Positions 10,981 to 21,289 of a DNA stretch of 64,000 nt are shown here, piece after piece. The DNA is from Monodelphis domestica (lineage: Eukaryota > Chordata > Mammalia > Didelphimorphia > Didelphidae). Made by a program: the position numbers and the translations under genes. How positions within the stretch are numbered: the stretch's first letter is position 1; each line of letters opens with the position of its first letter. The notes beneath the pieces were generated by a model that saw only the letters and a program-made list of their open reading frames with translations, ran no database searches and was not told the origin of the DNA. Location: positions 447,206,462 through 447,270,461 of the forward strand of contig NC_077227.1 in NCBI RefSeq assembly GCF_027887165.1, given 5' to 3'.

Positions 10981-11798
10981 TTTTTAAAAAATATTTTATT
11001 TTCCAAATTACATATAATAATTTCCCACATACATTTTCTGAAGTTATAAGATCCAAATTGTCCCTCTTCCTCCTTTCCCTCCTCATCCTGGAGATAATAA
11101 ACAATTTGATCTGGGTTAGATAGGTATTTTCATGGAAAACATATTTCCATTTTGTTCATCGTTGTAAAAAAATACTTATTTAAGACCAAAACCCCCAAAT
11201 AAAAACACAAATAAACTAAAGTAAAAAATCTTATGCTTTGATATGTATTATGACTCCAACAGTACTTACTCTGGAGGTGAACAGCGTTCTTTGTCATAAG
11301 TCCTTCAGAATTGTGCTGGATCATTGTATTGCTGAGAGTAGCCGAGTCTTTCATAGTTGATCACTGTACACAATTACTATGACTGTGTAAAATGTTCTCC
11401 AGGTTCTGCTTATTTCACTCTGCATCTGTTCACAGAGATCTTTTCAGCTTTTTCTGAAATCATTCTGTTTATCATTTCTTATAGCCCAATAGTATTCCAT
11501 CACCTCATATGCCACAACTTGTTTTAGCCATTCCCCAATTGATGGACATCCCTTCAATTTCCCATTCTTTGCCACCACAAACACTATAAATATTTTTGTA
11601 TAAGATCTTTCCCCTTCCTCCTCTTTTTTATCTCTTTGGGATACATATCTGGTAGTGGTATCACTGAATCAAAAGGTATGCATTGTTTTATAGTTACAAA
11701 TTGTCCTCCAGAATGGTTGGATCAATTCAAAACTCTACCAACAATGTATTAGTGTCCCAATTTTGCCCTCCAACATTGATTACTTTCCTTTACTCATA
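10981..11798 (-). mobile_element. L1 LINE 3' end, 5'-truncated
   Basis: Runs from a T/A-rich end through 'tctggaggtgaacagcgttc', 'catttcttatagcccaatag', 'ccattccccaattgatggac' and 'caacaatgtattagtgtccc'. These are about 0.8 kb of marsupial L1 3' sequence in reverse. 'tcatattact' flanks both sides, but the right copy could be L1's own sequence. Confidence 0.88.
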
Positions 11799-11827
11799 TT
11801 ACTGTTGTTATGAGATTTTTATTTGAG

Positions 11828-12045
11828 GAACGGGGTTCAGAATTGTGATTTCACAGGATGGAGAACTTTATCATAAAAACTCATTCCATTGATCATATTG
11901 GCAATTCATTTGTAATTTTTAGAGTTGCTTGCAGTATAGAATGGGTAAATGACTTGCTTGTGGTGCTATAACTAATATTTGTCAAAGGTAAATCTTGAAA
12001 TTAGGTTTTTTTTCTCTCCAAAGATGAACCTCTAGCCATTAGACC
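11828..12045 (-). mobile_element. CORE-SINE with 'GAAATCACAG' tail
   Basis: 'gaattgtgatttcacaggat' at the left, then 'gtaaatgacttgcttgtggt'. Same family as 10530-10965 but more decayed. Confidence 0.5.
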
Positions 12046-12047
12046 AA

Positions 12048-12185
12048 GGATTCTTTGCTTTTTGTATATTTGGAAGTCTGGTGAAACCTATGAATCACTT
12101 CTCAGAATACAATTTTTAAATGTATACAGTACACAGAATGACAAAGACAACCAATTATATTGAAATACAGTTATCAAAATATATT
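12048..12185 (-). mobile_element. hAT-like MITE fragment
   Basis: 'cacttctcagaatacaattt' and 'ccaattatattgaaatacag' are the complement of the interior of the MITE at 6045-6248. Only one end is preserved. Confidence 0.6.
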
Positions 12186-12360
12186 GGAGAAAAAGAGATA
12201 ATAGAGAAGATACCCTGAGTGGAATAGATCAAATCGTTTCATATTATTTTTACTATTATTAACAGTAGCCATTCTCCCAGTTCTATCTTCTTAACATTGG
12301 GTGTTGGGGAAGTAGTCCAAAGTTAATAGTCAGGAAACTTAGGTCAGTTACTCAATCAGG

Positions 12361-12801
12361 AACTATTTAAGAGCTGGGTGTACAAAGAAAGGGAAAAGAC
12401 AGTTCCTGTTTTCAAAATGCTCACAGTCTAATGGGGGAGATAACAGGCACACAGCTATGTACAAACAAGATATATTCTGAATAAACTGAAAATAATCAAC
12501 AGAAGGAAGACCCTAGGTTACAGGGGATTGAGAAAGGCTTACCAAAGAGGGGAGAATTGTAGCTAGGACTTGAAGGGAGCCAGAGTAGCTAGGAGGCAAG
12601 GAAGAGGAACAGAGTGCCAATGAAAATGCTAGAGTCTGGGGATGGAGTGTCTTGTTTGAGGAACACCAAGAAGGCCTGTGCCCCTAGAATGAGGAGGCTA
12701 CACATTTGTATAAAGTATAAGAAGTCCAGAAGGATGGGATGTAGCTCTATTTTAACACCAAATAGAGGATTTCATATTTGATTCTGGAGGTAATGGGGAA
12801 C
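12361..12801 (-). mobile_element. L2 LINE 3' region
   Basis: 'tcacagtctaatgggggaga', 'tggagtgtcttgtttgagga' and 'ggatttcatatttgattctg' occur in L2 reverse order. The open frame at 12778-13224 straddles this and the next repeats and is not a gene. Confidence 0.75.
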
Positions 12802-12841
12802 TTCTATAATCTAGGTTTCAGAGTCAGCTTTGCCAGTAACT

Positions 12842-12990
12842 TATGGAATTATCTAGTTCTACCCCTCACTTTACAGAGAAGAGAACTGACATCCAGAGGG
12901 GAAAGAGACTTGTCTAAGATGTGTAAGTGGCAAAGTTGGATCAGTAGGCTCCAAGGCCAGAATCTGTTCTGCCACATCAAGCTACCTCTC
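12842..12990 (-). mobile_element. MIR SINE
   Basis: 'cactttacagagaagagaac' and 'gacttgtctaagatgtgtaa' match the MIR core in reverse. Confidence 0.7.
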
Positions 12991-13024
12991 TTTGTGTGCC
13001 TAGAATTCCCTCTCTTTTTAAAAA

Positions 13025-13250
13025 TGGACTTTTTCTTTTCAAAATTATTTTTATTGTTCTTTTGTTTTGTTTTACACATCTTATTTTTGAATGTGTACTT
13101 TTCTCCTCCCTTACCTAGCAAACTATCTTTTGTAATAAAGAATTTTGAAAGGAAGGAAAGGTTAGCAAAACTAATGTGCACAGATAATTGGTCTAACAGC
13201 ATTTGCAATATTCCACACTCATAGTGGCTCACCTCTAAAATGAAGGGAGA
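13025..13250 (-). mobile_element. Older L1 3'-UTR-type fragment
   Basis: Shares 'gcaatattccacac.catagt' and 'ctcacctct' with 25024-25430 in the same orientation. As remembered, this belongs to an older marsupial L1 3' region. Confidence 0.55.
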
Positions 13251-13274
13251 GAAGGTAAATTTTCTCTTTCTCTT

Positions 13275-13410
13275 CTTTCACTCTCAACTTCCCTGGGCTT
13301 TAGTTTCCATATCTGTAAAATGGAGCTAATTATAGCTGTCCTGCCTACCTCATAGGGCTATTGTCAGGCTCAAAATGGATGTGAACATGGTTTTGGATAG
13401 GAATAGTCCT
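13275..13410 (+). mobile_element. MIR 3' part
   Basis: 'tagtttccatatctgtaaaa' then 'cctcatagggctattgtcag'. Confidence 0.65.
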
Positions 13411-13439
13411 CTTCCAAAATACAGTGGTAAAATGTCCTT

Positions 13440-13700
13440 TGTCACTAAATCGGCTTTGTAGTCTCTAGCCACCACCCCCTGATGAGAATGCAGACTGACA
13501 TCTTTCACTGGAAAGGCTGCCAAAGTGAGTCTGGTTGCAACTGGCCGCTTTCTGGTTTATTAAAATGTTGCCATTCTGAGAGTGATTCTGCCAGGGGCCC
13601 TCTTACAATGATATCTGTATGACTGTCACAACAGGATGCTCCCATTACTTATATAAACATGCCATAGGGATATGGTGATGGATATAATTTTTATAAGATT
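13440..13700. other. Repeat-free sequence beside the purine tract
   Basis: No repeat anchors. It contains 'ctggccgctttctggtttat' and other mixed-composition text. Possible conserved element, not provable here. Confidence 0.3.
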
Positions 13701-13735
13701 GAAAGGCAGCCATAATAATCATTAAAATCAAGGAG

Positions 13736-14187
13736 AAAGATAGACAGAGAAAGAGAGAGAGGGAGAGAGAGAGGGAGGGGGGACTGAGGGACAGAGAGAG
13801 AAGGAGGAGGGAAAGAAGGGGGGACAGAGGGAGAGAGAAGGGAGAGGGGGGAAAAGGAAATAGAGGGAGAGAGAGGAGGGGGGACTGAAGGACAGAGAGA
13901 GAAGGAGGAGGGAAAGAAGGGGGACAGAGGGAGAGAGGGGAGGGGGGAAAGGGAAAGAGAGGGAGAGAGAGAGGAGGGGGGACTGAAGGACAGAGAGAGG
14001 AGGAGGGAAAGAAGGGGGACAGAGGGAGAGAGAGGAGAGAGAGGAAGAGAGAGAGAGCACATGCAAGCAGAAGGACAGAGAGAAAGAGAGGGAAAGAGAA
14101 GAACAGAGAGGAGGAAGAGGGAGAGGAAGAGGGGGGTAGAGGGGAAGAGAGGGGAGAGGGGAAGAAAGAGAGGGGGAAAGGAGAGAG

Positions 14188-14190
<3 letters not shown>
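13736..14190. repeat. Purine-rich minisatellite, about 100-bp period
   Basis: Almost entirely A/G on the plus strand, but not a simple dinucleotide. The marker GGACTGA recurs at 13781, 13882 and 13980, giving periods of 101 and 98 bases. Each is followed by 'gaaggaggagggaaagaagg'-like text. Three units are clear and the right part degenerates. Open frames here are compositional artefacts. Confidence 0.8.

Positions 14191-14277
<87 letters not shown>
14191..14277. repeat. (GA)n microsatellite
   Basis: About 87 bases of uninterrupted AG dinucleotide directly following the minisatellite. Confidence 0.95.
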
Positions 14278-14281
<4 letters not shown>

Positions 14282-14289
14282 CCCAATGT

Positions 14290-15320
14290 TGGAATAGGTT
14301 CAGCTACTTCTGTTTTCTTAGCCAGTCATTAGTTAAAAAGGGAAGGAGAGAAGTGATAGGAGTAGAGGGGGCAATGGAGGAGGGGAGTCTGGGTGGCCCA
14401 GAACAGGACCCAGACAGCAGTGGGGGCTCCTTTCTTTGGACTAAGTTGCACAGAGACAAACGACTTGGGCCGGCATTCCATATACACCGGAGATTGCCTA
14501 TCGATCCAGATCAGAATATTCAGGCCGGCCCCAGGGAACAGGCTGAGTATTTTCTGAGGGAGTTAATAACATGGCAGCTGAGCTGTCTTGTCCAATTCAC
14601 TGAAGCCCGGGCTCTAATCAGGGCCGAGTTTCTTATTTTGAGAATTCTTGCCATATGTGCCTGCTGACTGCCTTCCACTCTACTGGGCTCCTGTCAGTGA
14701 TGGAAATGACAGTCTATAGATGGGGGGCTAATCAAATTGTTTATTATCGGCCTAAATCAATATGTATAGATTGTTGAAACATCACTGTCAGGCCGCTGAA
14801 AAGTAATACTGATAATTCTCTGGCTGCAGATGCAGTCTGCATGGCGTATTTCTCTATCTGAATTACATCTGAATTTAGGAGAGTAAAAGCAATTACAGGC
14901 AGTGACGAGGGGCTGTGAGCAGTGTGCATGTTTACACATCCCAATAAAATCACATTAGGTATTAATGATGAAATGTCACTTTGTGCCTGGCTTAAATATG
15001 TTACCATGTTCTCAGCCAAGGAAAGAGTGAATCTGCGTTGGGGGGAAACGGAGAAGAAAGAGATAAAAGGGAAGGGGGTGGGGTGAGAAGGGTAGAGGGC
15101 ACTGCTGTTCCTCTCATGGTCCTTTGCAGAGCAGGGTGGGGAACAGCTAGCCTGTTCCCTTGGGGAAGCTTACTAGGGAGGGGGTGAAGATTGGAGCCAT
15201 TACACATGAGCCACCGTCATCTGTCAGTGAATGGCCTCTCATCATTGACTTGTCTCTGGGATCAACCACAGGTGCTCACCCTTTTGGTTTCCCCTTGGAC
15301 ATAGCCATTTCCCCTTCTCC
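14290..15320. other. Repeat-free block, candidate conserved noncoding element
   Basis: About 1 kb without repeats. The stretch 14460-15010 mixes GC-rich words ('cgacttgggccggcattcc') with homeodomain and FOX-like cores such as TGTTTACA (about 14930) and ATTAATGATG (about 14960). This is typical of deeply conserved enhancers. No splice-flanked frame is seen. Confidence 0.4.
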
Positions 15321-15324
15321 TACT

Positions 15325-15590
15325 CAAAATCTTTCCATGGTTCCTCAAAGATTCATAAATAAAATAAAACATCTACTCTTGACAGGAATAATCTGGCTCC
15401 ACCTTGCCAACTTGATTTCATAGTATTCTTCATGTATTGTGTTCCAGCCAAACTGGACTGGCTCATCTCACGTTCATCCCATCCTATCCTAAGCAATGCT
15501 CCCCATGCCTGGAATGGACTCATATTTCCTTTCAACCTGTTGAAATCTTTACCTTCCTTCCTTTAAGGTACAGGACAGACACCACCTTTT
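15325..15590 (+). mobile_element. L2 LINE fragment
   Basis: 'gttccagccaaactggactg' and 'ccccatgcctggaatggact' are L2 landmarks, read forward. Confidence 0.7.
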
Positions 15591-15596
15591 TCTATT

Positions 15597-16060
15597 GATC
15601 CATTAATCGATAAATATTTATTAAGCTCTTACTATGTACCAGCCAACGTGTTAAGCCTTTTGGAGATGTAAAGAACAAAAAATAAATAAATAAAACCAGT
15701 TCCTACCCTCAAGGAGCTTAATATCTTAATGGGGGAACAGCATGTACACATCTGGATTCATACAACATATATACAGAATGATCACCTTGGAAGAGAAGGC
15801 GCTCAACTGGATAGACCAGGAAAAGCATCTTGGAGGAAGTAGTATTTAAGCTATGTCTTGAAGAAACTGTGGACTCAGGAAAAGTTACAAAAATGAGAAA
15901 TACAGGTTTTGGGGGTGAGGTACAGAGTCAGGAAATTAAATTTCACATTTGAGGAATCACAAGTAGACCAATATGGTTGGAATGTGCATGAGGGAGTAAT
16001 GTGTTAAACGGATGGAAAGATAGAAAGGACTCACATTGTGAAATGCTAATGGATGAGTTT
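15597..16060 (-). mobile_element. L2 LINE 3' end
   Basis: 'aaatatttattaagctctta' then 'ccctcaaggagcttaatatc', the L2 terminus in reverse. It faces the forward L2 fragment at 15325-15590, so the two form an inverted pair. Confidence 0.7.
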
Positions 16061-16083
16061 TTATTTCATTTTAGAAGCAATTG

Positions 16084-16325
16084 GTGGGGCAGCCAGGTGC
16101 GGCAGTGAATAGAGAGCTAGGCCTTGAGTTAGGAAGACCCAAGTTCAAGTTCAGCTGTAGACATTTACTAGTTATGTGACCCTGAATAAGTTGTTTAATC
16201 TTTGTTTCAGGTTCCTGCATCTGTAAAATGGGTGCAACTAGCACCTTTCCAGGATTGTTGGAAGGATTCAATGTGATGGAGTACTTTGCAAAGCTTAAAG
16301 CACTATAGAAATGGAAGTTCTTTCA
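16084..16325 (+). mobile_element. MIR/THER SINE, near full length
   Basis: Head 'ggggcagccaggtgcggcag', core 'agttatgtgaccctgaataa', tail 'gcaaagcttaaagcactat'. Confidence 0.75.
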
Positions 16326-16336
16326 AAGATAGGGAT

Positions 16337-16445
16337 CATGTTGTTGTTGTTCATCCATTTTCAGAGATGTCCAGCACTTTGTGATCCCATCTGTTATCTT
16401 GGGAAAAACATAAGAGTCGTCTGCCATTTCCTTCTCCAAACAGGA
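16337..16445 (-). mobile_element. MAR1-type SINE tail
   Basis: 'agcactttgtgatcccatct' and 'gtctgccatttccttctcc' are the MAR1 3' tail in reverse. Confidence 0.6.
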
Positions 16446-17267
16446 GATAGGGTACATTTTTTCAATTTTTTATCTTCTATGACCAGCCACAGGCCCTTGC
16501 ATACCATAGCTGCTTGATACATAAATGTTGGTTCATTTGATTTTTTTAAAAATGCTAGTAATAAGTGACTGGTTCTGTGAATAATAGATGTCACTCAATG
16601 TGGTTTAATTTATCTGAACCTTTGTTCCATTTTCAAATTTCACTCAAGTTTGATTTTTAAATTAATTACTGAAGTAATTACCATTTGAAATCTTGGATCA
16701 CTTTTCATTTTGTTTTGAGCTGTTGAATGGACTAAAAAATTAAACTCTCCAAATCTTGAACAATGGCCCAAATCTGACCAAAATCAGCCAACTTCTTTGA
16801 ACGTTCCCTGAGATCAGACAGGCAAATGCAAAATCCAGAATAGGGCTAATGAAGATATCTCTCCTTTTTTGGTTAGTTATAATTGGCTGCCACATTCCAG
16901 GTCAGGATGCTGCTACTTCTACCTTCCACACACTTGGTGGTCTCTATCTCTTCCAGGCCCCAGTGCATCAGGCTTTTTTGCTTCCCTTTGAATGGATGAC
17001 TTTTAAAAGTTGATTCATGGTTTGTTTGTTTTTTTCTTCCTCTTTCCCTAGGCACAAAAAATGCTAGTTAACAACTCTCCTTATCTCAGAGGGTTGGTCC
17101 AAATTTAGATGAATACAGAACCTAAGAGATGGGGAAGGGAAAGGAAAGACCCTGAAAAACAGTCTGAAGAATGGGTAAGTGAGCACTGTGGTATGGCATC
17201 TGCTGAGTAGTAGCAGACACCTTGCATCCTTAAAATCACTTTTAGAACTTGGTTCTGTATCTGCCTC
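16446..17267. other. No recognisable feature
   Basis: AT-rich, no repeat anchors. An inverted motif 'taattactgaagtaatta' sits near 16663-16680. No coding evidence. Confidence 0.35.
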
Positions 17268-17465
17268 TTAGAGGTAGATAGATAGTGTTTTGGACCTGGA
17301 GGCAAGAAAACCCAAGTTCAGAGCCTGTCTTAGATACTCACTGTGTAAGTCTATATGAAAGTGTGACCCTGGCAAAGTCACTTAATTGTACTGTGCCTCA
17401 GTCTCCTCATTTATAGAAAAGGAGTTGATCTTGATGGTTTAGCTGTAAATCTATGTTCCCTTCAT
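17268..17465 (+). mobile_element. MIR SINE
   Basis: 'ttggacctggaggcaagaaa' to 'ctcagtctcctcatttatag'. Confidence 0.7.
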
Positions 17466-17549
17466 CCTTCCTCTCTTCGCCAAGATGTACAGCTTCAATT
17501 TACATGGAGAAGTGTTCTAGCAAAGTTGTGCCTCTCAAACTACCTTTTT

Positions 17550-17730
17550 GTTTTTTGAAACTCATTACTTCCATCTTAGAAACAAAGTTGGTTTCCAGGC
17601 AGAAAAGCAGGAAGGACTAGACAATAGGGGTTAAGTACCTTGCCCAGGGTCACATGTCTAGGAAATATTTGAGGCCAGATTTGAACCAAGGACCTCCCAT
17701 CTTGAGGTCTGGCTCTTAAACATCTTTTGA
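17550..17730 (-). mobile_element. SINE1/WSINE1-type SINE
   Basis: 'ggttaagtaccttgcccagg' and 'aaggacctcccatcttgagg'. The final tRNA-like head is lost. Confidence 0.8.
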
Positions 17731-17899
17731 TTTTTTCTTCTTTTCATTCACTCTCCTGATGTAGAAAACAATTAGAAACCATTAGCTGCCTGCTCTGTTC
17801 TTGAAATAGACAAGTTAAAGAAATCATATCATCCCAGCCTAATCTCAGGAATGTGGAAAGCCTTTCTATTTTGCCAAGCTCAAACAGACACAATGCTTC

Positions 17900-18530
17900 T
17901 TGTGACTCCCACTGGACTCTCACCTACACTGGTGCAATAGACTTCTCATTGGACCTCCTGCCTCAAGTCTCTCTTCATTTCAATCCATCTTCCACAGGTT
18001 TGACCATGTTGTCCCTACTCAGTAAATTCTAGTGTCTCCAAGCTATCCCTTGGATCAAATAGTGACTCTTCCATTTGACATTTCAAGCTCTTCATGATTT
18101 AGCCCCCTTCCTCCTACCTTTCCAAATTTCTTATGAGTTCCTCCCATAGTAGCCTACTTGAGGCAGTCCAGCCTCCCCAAAGGTAGACCTCATCTTTGTG
18201 CCTTTGCACTAACTCTCTCTACGTCATTCCTGGAACACTTCCTCTTGACCTCCCCATCTTAATATCCCTGGCTTCTTTCAAAGTCTCAGTTCCAGCCCCA
18301 CATTCCAGAGGAGGCATTTCCTGGTGCCTCATCTCCTTGGCTCCAACCCACTGCTAGTGCTTCTCCTTTAAAGTTATTACTATATATAAGTATTGATTTA
18401 CAAGTTTTCTCCTCAATCAGAATTCTAACTTCTTGAAAGCAAAGGTTGTTCTTCTTTTTCTTTGGGTCCCCTGCACACAGATGAATGCCCAATACATGGT
18501 ATTTGGTCAACAAATACATACCTATTGATT
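17900..18530 (+). mobile_element. L2 LINE 3' region
   Basis: 'ctgcctcaagtctctcttca', 'tttgtgcctttgcactaact' and 'cttgaaagcaaaggttgttc' occur in L2 order. No intact reverse transcriptase frame. Confidence 0.75.
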
Positions 18531-19431
18531 TATGGGTGGATGTAAGGAGTGGATATTTATGTGGCATGAATCTCACATCTTTTTTCTGAACCCTTTCTCC
18601 CCATGTTAAGGCAGCGGATATATTCTATTCTTTTTTTGTATTTTTATTTTTAATGCAACTAGAAAGCAAAAAGGACAACATTTTCTGCATAACTGAATTT
18701 CAGATTCTGAATCTGGTTTGCTCTGCCTTGTCTAATAATGTGGAACATTTAAATGATCCCAATTAAGCCAAAGAGTAAATATTTCATTAGCAAGAGTTGG
18801 TGGGACAACTAATACTAGGATTATATGGGATGGGTATTCTGGCACCAGTCAAACCAATAACCCTTCCAATCTTAAGCTTCACTTCTTTAGAAATGAAAAT
18901 TTTCATTTGCTAAAAGCATAGACCTAGGAAATGCAAGCCTTGGATTGTGGGTGACTGCAAGGGAGGTGGTCCAGGAAGAGCTGTCTTGGGGGAGTTGAGT
19001 TAGGCTGGTGAAATGAGCTGGAATAAGCCATCTTGGCTCTCTAGGGAAGGTTTGAAAATTATACCCTTGGGGAGGGGGAGGGTATGTTAAAATCTCAAAA
19101 CCTCTCAGGGATAAAAACAGCTTAATCTTACACAGTGGATCTCTATATGCCACAGGCAGTGAGATTTTCTGGGATTTTAAAACACATGCAAATAATCAAA
19201 TGGATCTATGATCTCATTGTTGGGCATGTTTCCTCCAACAGTGCACATGGTAACCAATCTATTCCTGAGTATTCTGGGTGATTCTTGTCCTCCCATAATT
19301 TTTCCACAGGAGGGCCATCCTCACTTCCTCCTGACTACAGGAGATTAGTGGAGCATTCCCACTTGTCATCTTTCATTTTCATTATGTGATCAGCTCATCT
19401 TCTTTTTTTTTGTTATGGGCCTCTCCATCAC
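18531..19431. other. Repeat-free sequence
   Basis: No repeat anchors. Bases 18690-18800 ('gaacatttaaatgatcccaa', 'taagccaaagagtaaatatt') are AT-rich with possible conserved character. The open frame 18887-19153 on the minus strand has no recognisable domain. Confidence 0.3.
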
Positions 19432-19633
19432 CTTTTTTTTTTAAACCCTTACCTTCTGTCTTAGACTCAATACTGTGTATTGGTTCAAAGGCAGAAGAGC
19501 AGTAAGGGCGAGGCAATGGGGGTTAAGTGACTTGCCCAGGGTCACACAGCTAAAAGGGTCAGGTCAGTTTTGAACTCAGGATCTCCCATTTTTAGGTCTG
19601 CCTCTCAATTCACTGAGCCACCTAACTGCCCCG
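19432..19633 (-). mobile_element. SINE1/WSINE1-type SINE
   Basis: Full length with T9 start, 'tactgtgtattggttcaaag', 'ggttaagtgacttgcccagg', end 'ccacctaactgcccc'. Confidence 0.88.
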
Positions 19634-19649
19634 TTCTCCATCACTTTTT

Positions 19650-19845
19650 GAAAAGCAACCTGGTATATTGGACAGAATACTACACTTAAAGTTAGTAAGG
19701 CCTGGGTTCAAATCCTTCCTTGGATACCTATAAGCTGTTACCTTGAAAGGGTCATTAATCCTCTCAGAATCTTTTTCCTTGTCTATAGGATGAAGGAGCT
19801 GGACTCTAGCCTTTTTAGTGCCCCATGCTTCTACCTTTATGATCT
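19650..19845 (+). mobile_element. MIR SINE
   Basis: 'aaggcctgggttcaaatcct' and 'gaatctttttccttgtctat'. Confidence 0.7.
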
Positions 19846-19851
19846 TATAAT

Positions 19852-20326
19852 AAAGACTGGACTTGTGATTTTGTTGAATAGAGAATATCTAAGTGATAAA
19901 ACTCCCCCTACTAATGTTGGCTAGGATCTTCACTGTCGGTCTATCCTTTCAGTCATGCCTGACTCTTTATGACCCTACTTGGGGTCCTCTTAGCAAAGAT
20001 ATTGGAGTGGTTTGCCATTTTCTTCTCCAGCTCATTTTATAGATGAGGAAACTGGGGCAAACAGGGTTAAGTGACTTGCCCAGGGTCACACAGCTAATAA
20101 ATGTCTCAGGTCAGATTTGAACTCAGGAAGAGGAGTCTTCTTGACTTCAGGTTGTGTGCTCTTTCCACCATGCCACATCCTGTAACTTAAAATCACAGAT
20201 TGTTGCTTGGTTTACTTGGTTAAGTAACTTGGCCAGGAATATATATGTCAGGAACTGGTCTTGAATTCTGATCTTCCTGGCTTGAAGCCAACTCACCCTC
20301 CATGATTCCCTACTGCCTCTTCAATG
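19852..20326 (-). mobile_element. CORE-SINE with 'AATGAAATCACAGGTC' tail, split by MAR1
   Basis: 'agactggacttgtgattttg' at the left, 'ggtcttgaattctgatcttc' at the right, interrupted at 19940-20178. Confidence 0.65.
19940..20178 (-). mobile_element. MAR1-type SINE nested in a CORE-SINE
   Basis: 'cagtcatgcctgactcttta', 'tggagtggtttgccattttc', 'gttaagtgacttgcccaggg'. Near full length, inserted in the older SINE in the same orientation. Confidence 0.85.
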
Positions 20327-20436
20327 ATGACTGTCAGAAGTTATGCTTCTGGTTTTTAATTAGATAGCACTGGCCTGTGGTGTCTGAGGTCCACTTTGCT
20401 CAAAAGTGATCATGGCTGAGGTGTGATCTAGGCAGA

Positions 20437-20892
20437 AGTGGTAAATGAGAGCCTGCTCAGGAATCAAGTCAGGAGAGCTGTGGAAGCAGATGCGTTGGGT
20501 CCCCCCACTCCCCACAGGAAGCCCAGAGAGGAAATAATGGGACTTGCACAGACAGCGGTAAAGCAAGGGGTGATCAATGATCTAAAGACAAAAGATAGCT
20601 ATGAGCCTGGAAGGATGAGAAGGTGTATCCTTGTGACTTGGGAGAGGCTCCTAGCTGCAAAACTGCCTGCCACCCCCACTCAGAGCTTACCTAACAGGGG
20701 ACCAGGAAGAGATTCAAAATCTCTTTCATTCTGGCTGCTGGCTGGTGAGAGCCTTGGCAATGGTACCATCCCCCATACGTATAACCCAGTGGAAGTGCTT
20801 ATTGGATCCAGGAGGGCAGAGGGAATTGGGGAGGGAAAGAAAATGAAATATGTAACCATGGAAAAATATTTTAAAAATTAAAAAAAAAGAAA
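20437..20892 (+). mobile_element. A-tailed retroposon of unknown family
   Basis: Ends in 'aaccatggaaaaatatttta' and an A-rich tail (about 20870-20893), as expected of an L1-mobilised copy. A 147-codon frame runs 20438-20881 and ends in the tail. It has no domain I recognise. The left boundary is set only by that frame and is uncertain. It could be the 3' end of an L1 or ERV-derived element rather than a processed gene copy. Confidence 0.4.
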
Positions 20893-21069
20893 AATTGCAC
20901 CATCCCAGCTCTTTCTTCCCCCCATGAGTAAACTTTTTCAAGCCCAACTACTACTAGTTGTCATTAAAATTATATTTTTTATTAAAATGAAAAATTCAAA
21001 TAAAAATTCAAATTTCCCAAACTACCCTTCTAAGACCTTGTAAGTGATGTTTTTACATTTTAATTTTTT

Positions 21070-21270
21070 TCTATGGATTATAAATTTAGATCTGGAAAGG
21101 ACTTCAGAAGCCATCGAACCCATCCTCTCATTTAACAGATGAGGAAACTGAGGCTAAAAGAGGTTAAATGATTTGCCCCAGCTTCTATGGTTAGTAAATG
21201 TCAGAGGTGGCCCTGGAATACAAGCCCTTCTGATTTGGGTCGGTGATTTCTCTGCTGTACCACATTACCA
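21070..21270 (-). mobile_element. MIR SINE
   Basis: 'cagatgaggaaactgaggct', 'gttaaatgatttgcccc', 'gtcagaggtggccctggaat'. Confidence 0.75.
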
Positions 21271-21289
21271 TAGAGCTTTCTGGCAATCA

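Noticed and set aside
12778..13224. 148-codon open frame
   Set aside because: It crosses L2, MIR and L1 remnants and has no domain or splice context.
13645..14297. Long Ser/Leu/Pro-rich and Arg/Glu-rich open frames (up to 213 codons)
   Set aside because: They are readings of the purine minisatellite and (GA)n tract. The amino-acid composition follows directly from the dinucleotide.
20080..20100. tRNA-like or conserved RNA motif (CORE 'gacttgcccagggtcacac' words throughout)
   Set aside because: These belong to tRNA-derived SINEs. I saw no intact cloverleaf with a proper acceptor stem.
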